Assembly: GCA_949358305.1 (NCBI GenBank)
Contig: OX442315.1
Span: 30,530,427 to 30,594,426, forward strand
Direction: 5' to 3'
Length of the DNA: 64,000 nucleotides
From: Strigamia acuminata
Taxonomy: Eukaryota > Arthropoda > Chilopoda > Geophilomorpha > Linotaeniidae
Part shown: positions 46,332 through 59,585 of the stretch, piece after piece
Layout: each line of letters opens with the position of its first letter
Numbering within the stretch: position 1 is the stretch's first letter
Made by a program: the position numbers and the translations under genes
Notes under the pieces: generated by a model
The model's database searches: none
Told to the model about the DNA's origin: nothing
Seen by the model: the letters and a program-made list of their open reading frames with translations, nothing else

Positions 46332-49300
46332 TGGTCTCCTTGTAAGTCCCCTATGTAAGAACATGTTCGCAAGTCGAATTATTCGTAATTTCAGCAAAGG
46401 CGTACAATGTGGAAAAATTGTTAATCCTAATTAAAGTAAACATTAGAAATTAATAAAAGTACACACTGTACAACTGTACAGCCAAAAGCACAACAATAAG
46501 CGCATGGGTTTTGCGCTCTGCTTAGTGCCAGACATGCAGAAATTGAAGTCCGTATCTTTCAAAGTTCGTAACTCGAATGTTCATGTGTAGAGAACTCACT
46601 GTAGTCGAAAGAACTGCTGAAGGTAGATTGCGTAAAGCCGAACATATTCTGCATGAAGCTGCCTAAGAAATACGGTGCATATTCTCAAGATATTTTTATT
46701 ACAGAACCTTTCAGATAACATGTATAGAAAAATTCATGATCGTTACTCCCGCGTATACCTCAACTACAAAACTGCGCAAAGCCAAAGGTATACTGTGTAC
46801 TACACCCTCAACTACAGCAACGATCACAACTCGCAAGTGCCGTGCAGATTGATGACTTTTAACCAGTCTAACAGACTTCACAATTAAAAAAATTAAAAAA
46901 AATTTGGTCAGAACGAAGAAATAAACTGCTATTGCTATTCGAATATCAGAAAAAATTAATAAACAATGCAACAGCCTAATGGGGTTACAGAACTATTTTA
47001 TCACAGCTCTGTACGGACTCAATCTACGTTGCATTTCATTCCACGGCATAAAATCTGGGATTAACTCGAATTGAACAAAATATAAAATTAAAGCAAAGTA
47101 AAAATACCGAAAGTCCCTGAACTATCATTAGATTTGGTGATAGCTCATGCTCAACTGAGTCAACTCCAAATGAAAATTAAGTAAAACTATTAAAACCAAT
47201 AGAAAGTAACCAAAACGCATTGAATTATGCATTGCATAAATTCTCTAATCTAATTTCAACAATACAAGCACCAGTGGCGTGACGCTGGTTTGTAGCGAGG
47301 GTCAAACTTTGGTGGGGCATGAGGCCAAACCTAGGTCAAGCACCCAGTGAAACTAAGCTAAGCCTCCAGCTGTAAGGTTAGGCCAACCATAGCTTAGCGG
47401 GTTCATTGGAGCAGTAGCAGTTGCCATTTCCATGACCAAGAAACCGAATAAGCTAAAAATACGTCATGCCATGCAAACTTTCTACATAAAAATAAATTTA
47501 AAAAAAATTAAAAAAAAAAAAAAAAAAAAAAAAACATTAAAATCAATTCGCAACATCTAAATCCCGATTGCTACGTTGTAGAGCACCGAGACATTTATTT
47601 CAATTCAATACACAATCGGTTATAAAATACAATTAAACCAAATGCTTCCCCGAAACAAATCAAAAGTAATCTAATCCTCTCAACATAACTTGCAGTTAGA
47701 GACTTGAGCCGTTTAAGTTAGTGCCTTAATTTATTGGCGCAATACTATTAACTTTTATGATGTTCACCGCCAGTCCGCTCCATAAATAAAATCAGATCGA
47801 AGTTGCAGTTTCTCATCCCCTTGCTGTACGTTTGTACACTGCACTGCAGAAATATGTATCGAGCAGGCGAGCTACAGTACAAGGTTTCTGTTTCCTATTC
47901 ACTCACATTTCCATATAGCATGGCTTCGCGCTGCACGCAGTATAATTCACACTTTATTTGATTTCTTGTTGGCTCCCTTTCAACACCTTTGGGAGCCGTA
48001 AAACCGCACAAGTCCCTTGGTAACATCGTGACAGTTCAATTCCTATATATTCTCATTCGTCTCCATGACAATTTATCTTCTTCCACTGTGCATGGATGAC
48101 ATTTTAGAAAAAAAAGAGTTTAATGTTTCTAACACTATTGACTTTTCAAAAGAGGGAAAAAAATGTGTTTGTATTTATCAGTTGCCAATATATAATTTAA
48201 ATTGTTTTATTTCAAGCGAGGGAAGTGGAAGTAGAAAAAAAAGTTTGTGTCTGGAAGATTGATAGTAAAGGTCTGCGTGGCAGAATGATCAACTACTAGA
48301 AATGATCGATTTGAGTGACTTTTTTTAATTCATAATTTGCGTGAATAAAGATGAGTTGTTAAATTGAATTTAAATTTGAATTTATTTCGGTACTAAATAC
48401 CCGGCATGCAACATTTAAGCTGCAGGGGCGGATCGAGAAAAAATTTTGGGGAGGCATCGGAGAGTAAAGATGAATTGTCTAATTTTTTGTATTTGAACAT
48501 GCGCACTAATGCCTTTGCTTAAATCATACTCACTTTTCATTACCCAGCTCCAATCGCCGGGTTTATTTGTATGGTTTATCATTGTATTGTAAGAGACCAA
48601 AAAACCACCTCATACAGTATGCTCACAATACTACAACTGCATAATAAAGTCGGGTGACGCAACACAATGCAGAATACGCAGAGTCTGTTCACCCTGTAGG
48701 GCACGTGTGAACAGAGCTGAAACAATTGAAGTTACGTCTGGCCAATTAGATGGTTTCAATGAAACCTGGAATTGGGTCTAATTCTAGAACTAGTTTCAGA
48801 ATCCGAAAATGGCGGCCTGTTAGCATGTGGCAAAGTCTCGCCAACCAGACGTGAATCGACGAGAGTTGGAGTCGATCGTGATTGGTTGGCCGCAAGACCT
48901 TTCCTTGCGTTGCGTTGCTTACTTCAACTTGGAGTTGAAGCAGGAATTGGCGTCAACGTCAAGAATTTTTGGACGCAAGCAGCTTGTGTTGCGTCAGTTT
49001 TCTTGCATTGCGTCTAGTGTGAACACAAGTGTAAACCTAGCTTTAGTAACATCACTTATTTGTTATTCATACAATTAGTATTTTCCTTCATTAGTTTGCA
49101 AAATTTGAACCAATCAGCCCAAGTATTTTAGTTCCGTAATAGCTAATAAACCTCTTTCCAATTTCAGCTTGAGACTGTAAAGTGATTGAACCACACATTT
49201 ATTGACATTGATGTAAGACTTTCCACAAATTGGGGCCGCACCTAGTGCTAGCAGTGGCGGTGGATGTAGCAATATACTGAATATATCAAAATGCAAAAAC

Positions 49301-50717
49301 ATTCCCAGCGAGATCAGTTATGTATACACAGCAAGCCAATCTGTCATGGAACATAAGTCAAATGCTGAACGTTGAGTGCACCGATGTCACTCTCAAAGAA
49401 TGTTTACTTGTTTTAAAATTTAAAATTTTAAAATCGCGTATGGTGTGTTTAAAGATGTAACCATGCACAAACACCTATCTAAATGACTTTTTGAACCCAG
49501 TCACTGAACATTTCTAATGCCAACTTCACTTCAGACTGATTTAATAATTAATTTGACCGGGCGAAAATATCTCAATATCATAATTCCAACATCTATACAC
49601 GCCTTAATAATCAAATTAAGTCTTAACATAGAAAACCATCGTTGGCATATTTACAAACAAAGTTTTAAACAGAAATTTCTTCATTTTTATATTTATTTTC
49701 TCTTGGCTTCCGTCCAAGCATCAAAGCAATCGTTTAAATATTGCATGTTTTTGGTTTGATGTTCCCCGGAAAACAATTTTCTTTTATGCATTTAAAAAAA
49801 ATAAACTTCAGTTGAAAAAAATATCAAGACGGCAAATCTTGAGATGAAGTCTAACTCATTTTGCTGAAGTGATATATGTGTTGAATGATATAGCGGTACA
49901 ATAAAAATAAAGAAATATTTTCTTGGATTAAAACTTTGTGTAGACTTAAAAAATGTAAAAAAAAAAAAAAAAAAAAAGTTTTAATTACTAAAAACTCGAA
50001 ATGAAATTCACACTTCTATAATTAAGTATAAAAATGATTAATTACTTTTCCAACAAGTTCCTCATATCATATCATTTCTTAACTGCTTTACGGCTCAGGT
50101 TTCAGTCCCCACCACCCCAGCACCATCTCAAATCTTAGCTTGAAAGACGTGAGAAAACCCAGGTGTATCTACAACAAAATTTAATTCCGCAGCATTTCCA
50201 ATTCCAACCAGTTTTCAGATGTTTGTCTTAGGAGTTTACAATCCCAACATTATTTACAGTGACAATGCACTCTCAGAACTGAGAGTACAGTAAAAAATAT
50301 CAAAAACAAAAAATAAAAAGATGGCTAGTCATGAAATTAAATGAACAGAATAACTTTTTTAATTATATAAATTGGGCTAGAGGGTTTCTCTTCAAACTAC
50401 GGGGCTGTGTGATCTCCAGTGCAAACAGTGAACAGCACTTTCCTGAATAAATATACAGAAATAATTTGCTTATTAAACTCTTATTAAATTTATTTAAGAA
50501 TTTAGTCTAATTTTGTAACATTTAAATGATTTTGGGCGATAAGATTCAAGTGGGATTCTGAATGATTCTGGTGGGAATTCGTTATGCTACTGTTATTTTA
50601 GATATTCAGAAAAATGCAAATTAGATTCATTAAACCGTGTTTTCCGAGGAAATGGGTTTAGTACAAATTCTTAAACTTTGGAATTGAGCTGTACTAATTC
50701 CAGTACTAATTCAGTAC

Positions 50718-51130
50718 TACAACCCCAGCCAAAATATGACTGCGCCATGTGAGTCAGTAACGTACGTGCGTGTTGGAAAACAGCGAAAGACTGCTTTATT
50801 ACAGATAAAACAAGATGGCGAACAAGGAGGTTTACGGGAACCAATCCGTATACCCTTACAATAACGGAGTGCCCCCTTACGGTTGGAAAGTGGGCTGAGG
50901 GCAGGGGTTAAAGTCCTGTGCCCGAGAGTTACAGAAATACTCTGATTTTAGTCAGTATTTCGTCTTCATCTGGCAGACTAGAAGCAAAAGTTTAACAAAT
51001 ATCTGCACATACACATTGAAAACATGTGTAATTGGCTTTCTTTTAAGCATAATATAATTTAAAAAGTGAGATATTTATCCCATTATTCACAAAAACCTCC
51101 ATGACAAAACATTAGAATGATAAAATTGTC
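50718..51130. mobile_element. Old Tc1 terminal arm, interrupted by LTR sequence
   Basis: ACAACCCCAGCCAAAATA at the left, then after an insertion ATACTCTGATTTTAGTCAG, AGAAGCAAAAGTTTAACAAA, AACATGTGTAATTGGCTTTC, GTGAGATATTTATCCCATTA and ATGACAAAACATTAGAATGA. This follows the 60338-60595 arm throughout but more diverged. No opposite arm is nearby. Confidence 0.75.
50737..50933 (-). mobile_element. LTR sequence inserted in the Tc1 arm (LTR 50748-50933 plus 11 bp)
   Basis: Read on minus, it starts TGTAACTCTC, has AATAAAG, and ends TGACTCACA followed by TGGCGCAGTCA. The last 11 bases look like the start of a primer binding site, so the fragment may be an LTR plus the first bases of the internal region. 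Alternatively the whole 197 bp is a TG...CA solo LTR. The start (TGTAACTCTC against TGTGACTCTC) and the size resemble the solo LTR at 20323-20503. No clean target duplication was found. Confidence 0.55.
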
Positions 51131-51900
51131 AACTTGACTAAATATATCTCTTTAACATATTGTAATTACAAAGTCAAATTTTACCTCTTACAAATCGAGG
51201 GAGCGCATCCTGGTTCCTTCAGAGCATTGTGGTTAATTGTGCCCTGGCTCAACTACACAATTTATAGGCGCAAAGCTTGTCAGTAATAAATAATCTTCTC
51301 ACTGTACAATTCCCCAACCGGCCAATTAAATATGTCATATTACGGTCGGTAATCTCTTCTTTCCTGATTGGCTTGTCAAGTAATATGTTCAACATTAAGA
51401 GCCCCAGAGCGAACCGTCGCTCCAAATTAGAAAGGGCTTGCCATCTAACTTTAACTCAGATTTCTAGAGAACAGTTCACGCTTGTGTTCAAACAGAAAGT
51501 AAAGTCAATCAGGACTACCAATTCACCTGGTGCAACGCAATGCTGCAGATGGAAAATGCTTTGAAGTACAACTGAAAGTGCGACTTATAGGCAATCTGGC
51601 CAAATCCATTAAAATAGCAGCAATATGGTAAGTTTGATATGACTGTTATGTTGTTATGTTGACTTAATAAGCCTGCACGCATGCGTGTGTTGCAATGCAA
51701 ACAGGTGAAAAAGGCTTAATATAAGCTTTTTGGCTTTAATAAAACTCCCTTAAGAAAACAGTGTACATTTCCTCCACTGTCATGCGTCTTAACACTTGCA
51801 AACTAACAGATTTATGTATTAATCCTGGTTCATATCTGACTGCAACTTAACACAAGATCATGCATGCAAAAATAGTCAAAAAACAGTGTAGCTGTACTGT

Positions 51901-52298
51901 GGCTCACCGTAAGAGGGGGACCAGTTCCTATTGGCCGAGCCATTTTACTGGTGTAGGTATACATAAAAGTAAGCTAAAATACATGCTGAGTGATTGCCAG
52001 ACAAAACAATCAATCATAAAATTCAAAAATTGCTTGCTTTCCCGACAAAGCAACCAATAAACTAAACAAACTGAACAAACATGTATTTTGAAAAAGTAAC
52101 AGCATAAAACATTGTTTTAAGACTTTTTAAAACATAAACATAAAACATAAAAGTCAATTTACATCATTTCAACCACCTACAATAATCAAACAAATTAAAA
52201 CCACAACAAAACTACATTTCCTGGTGGAAGTATACAGGCAACAGTTAAGAGTAAACAGGCTCGGCCAATAGGAACTGGTCCCCCTCTTACGGTGAGCC
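51901..52298. mobile_element. Non-autonomous inverted-repeat element, family GGCTCACCG (copy 2)
   Basis: Both 41-bp arms start GGCTCACCGTAAGAGGGGGA and end GGCCGAGCC, identical to each other. The interior shares ACTGGTGTAGG, ACATAAAAGTA, ACAATCAATCAT and AGTCAATTTACATCATTTCA with copy 1 at 1865-2215. 398 bp, no coding capacity. Confidence 0.8.
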
Positions 52299-55200
52299 AG
52301 AGTGTAACTATATATCCTTTCTGCTCCTTGTGCTGATATTTCTGCTTGCATTCAAGAAGAAATTATCGGCGCAAAGTGCAGAAAAGATAACAAACTACTG
52401 TCTGCGCCGGTGTCTTAATGCCAAATTCTCACACTAAATTCCATTTTTTTGCCTACGTCTAAAAGTCGTGTATTTATTGCATTTATGTATGCACAGACAT
52501 AGGCTTTTCAGTTTGGTATTTGCATCAAGATACCAAGCACAGACAATGATCTAGCTTTGCATTCTCCAGGCCAAGATTTCAGATAAAATGTCAAAAAGAG
52601 ATTGGCTGGATATAACTTTCCAATTGACTGCATACGTCAACCACCTTTGGGTATTGTTTCGTCCTCTGTTCCTTGCATCTTAAGTTGCATTAAGATGAGA
52701 ACACAAATATAACAGAAGTATAACAAAAAGCTTACACAATTAAAACACCAATCCTTAAATCAATTTCATTGAAAACTAAACCTTCCCAACTTTAAATAGA
52801 ATTCTTCACCAGCTGCTTGTCGCATGTGCTTTTTAACTTATGGCTTCCCCTCACTTGCAAAACCCAATATTGACCTTACATAATATTTGCAAATTTATTA
52901 CTCTCACCCTCAACTTCAGCACATGCACAACTATACCACAAACCGAAGCATAATCGTCCAGTATTATGGATTAAGAGAACCATTGATTTTCCATGTGCAA
53001 CTTGAAATAATAATTAGTTAGGACCTGCAAACGAGCAGATAAACAAGTTGGAACAACAAGTTTGAAGCAAGTGAATTTCAAAACTCTCTTTGAGAAACAG
53101 CAGCATTGACATTTCTGACTTGTCCATAAAATTTTAAATTCTAAACCGGAAAGAAGAAAAAAAAAATCCCAGTTATTAAGCTAATGTTTATACACTTAAA
53201 ATGTCTCAGCAAATATGTCAAGTTAAAACCTGAGCAGTCATTTTTTCACTCAATTTTTATCTCGTTGATAACTTTAGCCCTATCTGTGAAATGCAGTGAT
53301 TTACGAGCAGAGGCTCCATGATCCTACCAAAGTCAGCGCCGCTTCATTACTGCACCAATTTTACTATACTTTGACCTTTATAAAAGAAGAGATTTAACGA
53401 TACGCCTTGAGCTATCTAAAACCTGTCCAGCTATTCATCATGGTTGAAAAAACATGATATGATTTACAATAACTTGTCAGAAGAAAATGATAGATGTTGT
53501 AAAGGCAGACGACAGCCGTATTGAATACGATATCAGGCCAATAATTTTTTTTAAAGATTACAAACAGTCAGCAAAATCCAAAAAAATCAAAAAACAATAT
53601 TAAAAAAAGGCCCATAATTTTCTCCCAACAAACCGCTCGGAAAACACCATAAAAACATCATTTCTTTCTTTTCCTTACTCACATTTCACTTTTTTGTTTA
53701 CCCAACATCCCAATGCGTGCAAATGACACTATAATCATGTGTCATTTCGTGTCTAAGTAGCAATAATATCAAATGTGCAGTTTGCAATGTACAATTTTCT
53801 AATTTTGCCTTAGTTTTCTGCATCTGTGATGAGAATGAGCAAATAAAAGTAAAATTTGCAGCACAGATTATTGTTATGGCCATTCAGTTGGTGAGCTCGT
53901 GCCAATAAATGTCACCGTAATGAAATACAACTAAGTTAGTGCCATAATGAACATTGCTAACTGGTATTCAAGTGTTTCCTGGTGCCTGTGCAGACAATTC
54001 ATGCAGAAGTTACAAGTTAATCCCATCACAAAAGCCGAGCAATGGTTGCTCTGCACCACTTGATCGACCAATGAAATCTCAACAAGGAATAAAATCCTTG
54101 TTAGTTTCAACGATCCGACTTGGCAATGGATTCGAATCGTATTATTAAAGCAGAAATAGATAGGACACTCTCCATCTACAAACCCTCCATCAAATTTTAT
54201 ACATTTCCCCAACCACGATGCACTGCTGACTTCATCTTCATTTCCACCAATTCTCCTCTATCTCGCAATGTCGCTTGCAAATGCTTCATATTCTTTCATC
54301 TCCTTTCCTTTCGGCTCCTTCCTTTGCACACAAAAGCTGATTCACAACAGAAACCAGTTATTTATAACCAATATAACGGTTATTGCTCAACTTATAAACC
54401 ACCGCGCTTCCTTTATTGCCCAAACTCAAATACTCCAATGACTTGCAGGTTTGATTGTGAAACACTGGGCTGGAAAACAGTATCCCTCACTCAAAGCGAT
54501 CAATTTTCCAAGTAAAGAGTGGTTGCTTCTCACTTGGCTTGGCAAATATTGAGAAGTTTGTGTCAGCTCAGCCCAGAGAATTTTCCTGCTGGAAGTGAAC
54601 CAACCGTGTTGCGATAACGACGTGATCGCCAATAAATCATTTTGCCCTTCCTTCCTATGGCGGATTTTAATTTTATGTCAAGGCGTGCACTTAAGTTCCA
54701 TCCAAAAGAAGACCCGCACAAACTACACGCTCAACCTCGTGTTTCAGACCATCAGGACGCTGCCGGCAACAAATTTGTTGACCTTCCATAAGAATTGCTT
54801 TCATGCAGCTTCAATTTTAAATTCAAGTGACTTGGATTTATGTCGAGCGACACCAACTTTTCTGCCCTGCACGGCACTTAAAAATAAATGAAGCTGCAGC
54901 TAATTTTCAAAAAATGCATGCATACTCGAGACACCACGTGAAGTCAACAATAATAAGTTTGTATAGTAAAATGCACCTGATACAGAAATTTCCCTCCTCC
55001 GAGTGTTTATTCTTCAAGCCCGAGCCTACGCTACACTACGCACCTGCACTTGAGTGGAAAAACAAACACCGCCCACAGAGGTTCATTCAAAATCAAAGCC
55101 CAAGTCATGTCTTTGGCAGGCACGGGCGAACGTGAAGAAATTTACGTCTTTCTGGTCTCTCTTAATAGTGACTTAAACAAGAGGCAATTGCAGTTTACTT

Positions 55201-55575
55201 CTTCGTCTTTACAGACCAATATGCACACAGTAGGAACATCAAAAATGTCTTCTCCCATTTGCAAAGGTCGTTTTATCCATTAGGCAAAGTAGGAACACTG
55301 CCTAGAGCCTACGAACCTTTTATGGCCTACAATATTTCACTTGATAAAAAAAATAAAATTTTTAATTTAAAAATAAACACAAATTGAAATACATGCGTGC
55401 ACGCTGAGAAGTCTGTTACTGAAATGTGTTCAGCAAGTGCTCATACAATCTGCGTATTCACGAATTCTTCACAACTGCATAAAAAAATCGCATGGAAAAT
55501 AGAAAATATTTCTATTTCAAATCCGCATTCTCTACAGGAAGTGACGTATACGCATGTGTGAGCCCCTCTTATACG

Positions 55576-55806
55576 TAAGTTTACACTCGTGTTCACACTA
55601 CCGCAAAGCAGGAAAACAGGCACAACGTGCTTGCACATCCAGCTAATCAGGAGCAACCCAACTCTCGTTGAGTCATGTTTGCACTCGCGAGATTGACCAG
55701 GCGGACTTTTTATTAATTTAGGCCTACTCACACACATATTGATGTATGAACAGCCAATGGTTTGCGTTTAACTCATTTAGTATGAACACAAGTGTAAACT
55801 TATCTT
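55576..55806. mobile_element. Inverted-repeat element with AAGTTTACACTCGTGTTCAC ends
   Basis: The left arm TAAGTTTACACTCGTGTTCA is answered by TGAACACAAGTGTAAACTTA on the right. A related right arm (GTGTGAACACAAGTGTAAAC) ends a more degraded copy at about 49017-49046, whose left end near 48700 is unclear. No coding capacity. Confidence 0.65.
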
Positions 55807-55932
55807 ATGACAACCACGACCACCCCAAAGGCAAATTACCTGCCTAAAGAGGGCAGAATGTCATGTTTGTACAAAACATTTTATAAATTAAAGAGATAAA
55901 TAATGCAATGCAATCATTATTACCTTTTCTTA

Positions 55933-56298
55933 TGCTGGGCGCACACACACAGCGATTTCGCATCGCGTCGCGATTTCGCAAGCGAAATCGCCCTGTGAAT
56001 CGCGCGCAATGCTACATACATGTAGCTATTTCAGCTCTGCGATTTCAATCTTATGACGTCATTCCTGATCCGAAAAACCTGCCCTCCATTTCGGTTGAGA
56101 ATGTTGATGAATTGACGTCATTTCACACAGCTCACCGATTGGCTGCAACACGAATCGCAGGCGAAATAGTACTTGGGACAAGTACTATTTCGCAAAGTAG
56201 ATTTCAAACCGGCGCGAAGGAAATAACGTCATCTGCGCATGTGCAATGGCAACGTGATTGCGACGCGATGCGAAATCGCGGTATGTGTGCGCCCAGCA
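55933..56298. mobile_element. TTA-flanked inverted-repeat element (copy 2, uninterrupted)
   Basis: Opposite orientation to 11730-12274. Ends TGCTGGGCGCACACA...TGTGTGCGCCCAGCA with TTA at 55930-55932 and 56299-56301. 366 bp. It contains the same AGTACTTGGGACAAGTACT dyad and ACGTCAT motifs. The 144-codon open frame over it is fortuitous. Confidence 0.75.
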
Positions 56299-56964
56299 TT
56301 AAGAACATTTATTTTTCATTGGCAATGCCATATTCTGGATAATTTTAATCTCATTCTTCTTTATTTTATTGTCTTTTTCCACTTTTTTGATACCTAATAA
56401 ATATGCTTTCCTTTAGTCATTTAAAAAAATGTGTGAATTTTTTTTATCTACAGTACTAGTATTTTGAACAAAAACTTCTTTGGACGACTACCTGTCAAAA
56501 CGACCACCTTTCTGGCACCATAAGTAGTCGCCATAGACAGTTCTCACGGTCTCTCTTCAGCAGAAAGAAATGCACTTTTTGTGTATGCATAATCCAGATA
56601 TCACAAAAAATTTCAAATATGCATTCAATAAGAGATACCTTTCAATCTGTACTGACTTTAAGGCAAGCAGAAAAATGCACTCTTCACAAATTGAATGCAC
56701 CTGCTGAAAAGTTACTTTTCCATTCCCAAAATCATTCCAACAAACGTCAAAACAGATCAAAATACCCTACAGAAATTACAGTACAATCCCAGATATCCTC
56801 AATAAAACCTACTCTCTGCTTCCAGCCTAGAGTAAAAGAGATTAGTAATCCAACCTTTGCTGCAAACTAACATTGAACCAGTAACTAACTTCCTCTCCAA
56901 GGTATAAGCTTTATTTTCAATGTTTCCTTCCTGCCAGAGAAGAAAAGAGAGAAAAAAAGCAGCA

Positions 56965-57035
56965 GCCCTTAGGTTGAGTTGAACTTGTGACCTTCTAACA
57001 AGAAGCAAAAGTGCTAACCACTTAGCCATAAGGCC
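56965..57035 (-). repeat. tRNA-derived SINE head
   Basis: Minus strand reads as a 71-nt tRNA-like unit: acceptor arms GGCCTTA / TAAGGGC (6 of 7 pairs), D arm GCTA-AGTGGT-TAGC, box A TGGCTAAGTGGTTAGCA and box B-like GGTCACAAGTTCAACTC. The T arm is degraded and no CCA follows, so it is not a functional tRNA. The unrelated sequence after it (AGGGCTGCTGC, a T-rich run) is presumably the SINE body; its end was not found. Confidence 0.7.
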
Positions 57036-58679
57036 AGATGTTATGTGTACCGAATAATACTAAACATTGTAATAAGATTAAACCTGTGTAATGAAACAGT
57101 TAAGTAAAGTTGTAAAACCTATTACTCCCTTTACTTATCACATAGCTATCTTACCGGTTTGACGCATGTAATTGTGCATTTAGGAAACAACATCGCTCCA
57201 AATCGCACCCTCAAGTGCCTCAAAAATCAGCCTAATTTTCAAAAGCCTGCATTTGCAGTAAACGTTTTCCAAAAACATCAAGGCAACCGAAAGACATCCC
57301 TTTTTATGGTACTGTGGTATGTGGTGTGGGTGATAAAACTCTGTGGAAGTTCTGGTGGGTAATTCAGGTTTAGTGTTCCTTTCCCCACCCACTCCTTCAT
57401 TCTTTCTTTTTGATCAGTTTTTTACTGGCTTTTGTATCTAATTTGTTATTTAAATTTATTTCCAGTGTTAATGGGCAAAAAATGTCGACTTAGACGAGGT
57501 ATGCACATCTGTTTTCTACTTTCCATTTCGAAGACAAGAAATGAAATCGTTAATTGTACGGTGTGAACACTTAGAAAAATTGTGCTTTGAGAGTTGTGGA
57601 ATGAATGTTTCTGACGATTTAATTTCGGGACTTGCTAAATCGAATACGCTACAATGTCTGCATTTTAATTGTTACAGGTCATTTAACATGTGACAAAGCA
57701 CATAACGACATCTGAAGTTTTCAAGCGGAATTATTGCAATACGATTCAACTAAAGGCAACTGTTTAGCCCTACAAATTTCTACAAAAATTAAATTCGATT
57801 TTCTTTACAAAAGAATGACAAGATAGAAGTGACCAAAATGACATCATAAGTTATAAAGCTTGCTTTTTTGTAATTAGTCACCAATTGCCCTCCATTTTGA
57901 AAGTGACTTATCATCTTATGCCAACAGATCCACACATCAGTTCACACTAGCCATAACTTTGACTTAACGGTTGAAACTGGTGGATTATGGTTAGTCTTTA
58001 ATTCAACTGTTGAATTAAGTTGAATTATGACTTTGACTTAACTTAGATTACAAGTGGAAAGCCAATCACACGTCGCTACAGTCTCGTAGCACGAGATTGT
58101 GCATGAATGTGCACAGTTCGCGCCCAGAATCTTGATGTCAAATTCATGATCTCCTAATTCCAGTCGTTATTTAGCAGCATTAAACCTTACATTAGGCCTA
58201 ACAATGCTAAAATAAAGTAAATAAACAACAATAAACTTTAGCTGTTAAAAAATGTTCTGGAGCTCAGTACTCCAGGAAACTTTTTCAGCACATCTTATTA
58301 CGCTGTGAACTGACATTAATGTGACATTACGCACATTGTTCCAAGTTCCATTACCATTACCACTGTTCAAAAAAGCCAAAGTAGAAAACAGTTTCTGAAC
58401 GCTGCTTATTATTTCAAATTAACTTCATTTCTTTAGTTCTTATCTAATTATACAGCTTTTAGTTGGAGTGTAAAACGCAATCTATTCATTCACTGGAGAC
58501 AAACAGTGCTAACATTAATCATAATGCCAGCTGGTAGTGGGCAGAATATTTTTACTGCTTACTTTAATGTGATGTGTGCATCTGCTTATGCTATTTCTCT
58601 ACAATGATTGTTTTGAATAATAATATAATAACATGATAAAAAGAATTATATAGAGTAAAGTAAAATTGCATAAATGAAA

Positions 58680-58870
58680 TTGAGTCAAGCGACCTGCGAG
58701 CAAGATCCAAGAAACCATACTCTGGTGCTGGAGTCGGGTGTTGCAGACAGTGTTCTGTGCTAGTTAATTGCGACTGAGTTGTTGACAACGAAAGCAGCCA
58801 TGGACAAGGAGTATCCTGTGCCGGAACAACCACTGGACCAGGGCTAACCGGAGCGGTGTTCCGATTTGTG
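58680..58870. other. GC-richer stretch of unknown nature
   Basis: About 190 bases visibly richer in G and C than the surroundings. Open on the minus strand in a frame rich in Pro, Thr and Ser (PAPEYGFLDLARRSL near its end), and with GCAGCCATGGACAAGG on plus. No similarity was recognised in either. It could be an exon, an LTR or another repeat. Confidence 0.3.
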
Positions 58871-59249
58871 AAATTATGGAAAATATTGGTCCGGTTCGTG
58901 ATTAATTTTTTCTTGTGATTTTGTAATTCTACAAATTTATTCTTTTAAATTATGAAGGGACGTTTTAGTTCGTAAAATTTTCAATTTCGAGCCTTGCACT
59001 GGACAGAGTTGGATGCACTCATTTACTATAGATACTGGTATGCATTGCTAACAAGTAAGAGTTATGTAGCATTATTTTAACCGTTGGAAAATTATGACAC
59101 AATGCAGTTTGGCTCCACCCACAATAAGAAAACTAAAAATTAACAAAGTTATAATGTTATTTTGTAATGGTTTTTCTCATAGAGGGGGGCAACCATTGTT
59201 ACAATCACATGATCGTATCACCTGACCTCATTTTTCTAAAGATTTATTA

Positions 59250-59585
59250 AGGGGCTTCATAAATGACATGCTGAAGTGATTATTACTATTGTGACGATTA
59301 TTGGGCTGAAGTGATTATCATGTGACCTATGCGGACCAATCACATGAATAATCGTTTCAGCGCTTATTTACAATCGTCTGAAAAGGAGTTTTTAGTACCG
59401 AAGAGTGCTGAAACTAAGAAAAAAGGAGTCGGTTGTAAATATTAAAAATAAATAAAAATAAATAAAAACAAAAGTTATTTGACATACAGAATAATCACTT
59501 GGACCTGGTGTGGGTCCTCAATAATGCAGCGATTGTGATTAACGGAACAATCACTTCAGCTCAGCGTGTCATTTACGAAACCCCT
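59250..59585. mobile_element. TA-flanked inverted-repeat element
   Basis: AGGGGCTTCATAAATGACAT at the left and (reverse complement of right) AGGGGTTTCGTAAATGACAC, with CTGAAGTGATT following in both. TA at 59248-59249 and 59586-59587. 336 bp, no open frame. Confidence 0.75.

Noticed and set aside
46243-46434. Repeated peptide CVIHNCLNF / CVIHDCLNF on the minus strand, like a repeat protein
   Set aside because: It is the translation of the duplicated arms of the foldback at 46147-46331.
47274-47330. CAGTGGCGTGACGCTGG, resembling a hAT end
   Set aside because: No matching inverted end or 8-bp duplication found.
54120-54515. 131-codon plus-strand frame
   Set aside because: No domain, no splice or start context, ordinary base composition; the length is plausible by chance.
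55908-56342. 144-codon plus-strand frame
   Set aside because: Coincides with the TTA-flanked inverted-repeat element; the palindromic GC-rich interior explains the lack of stops.
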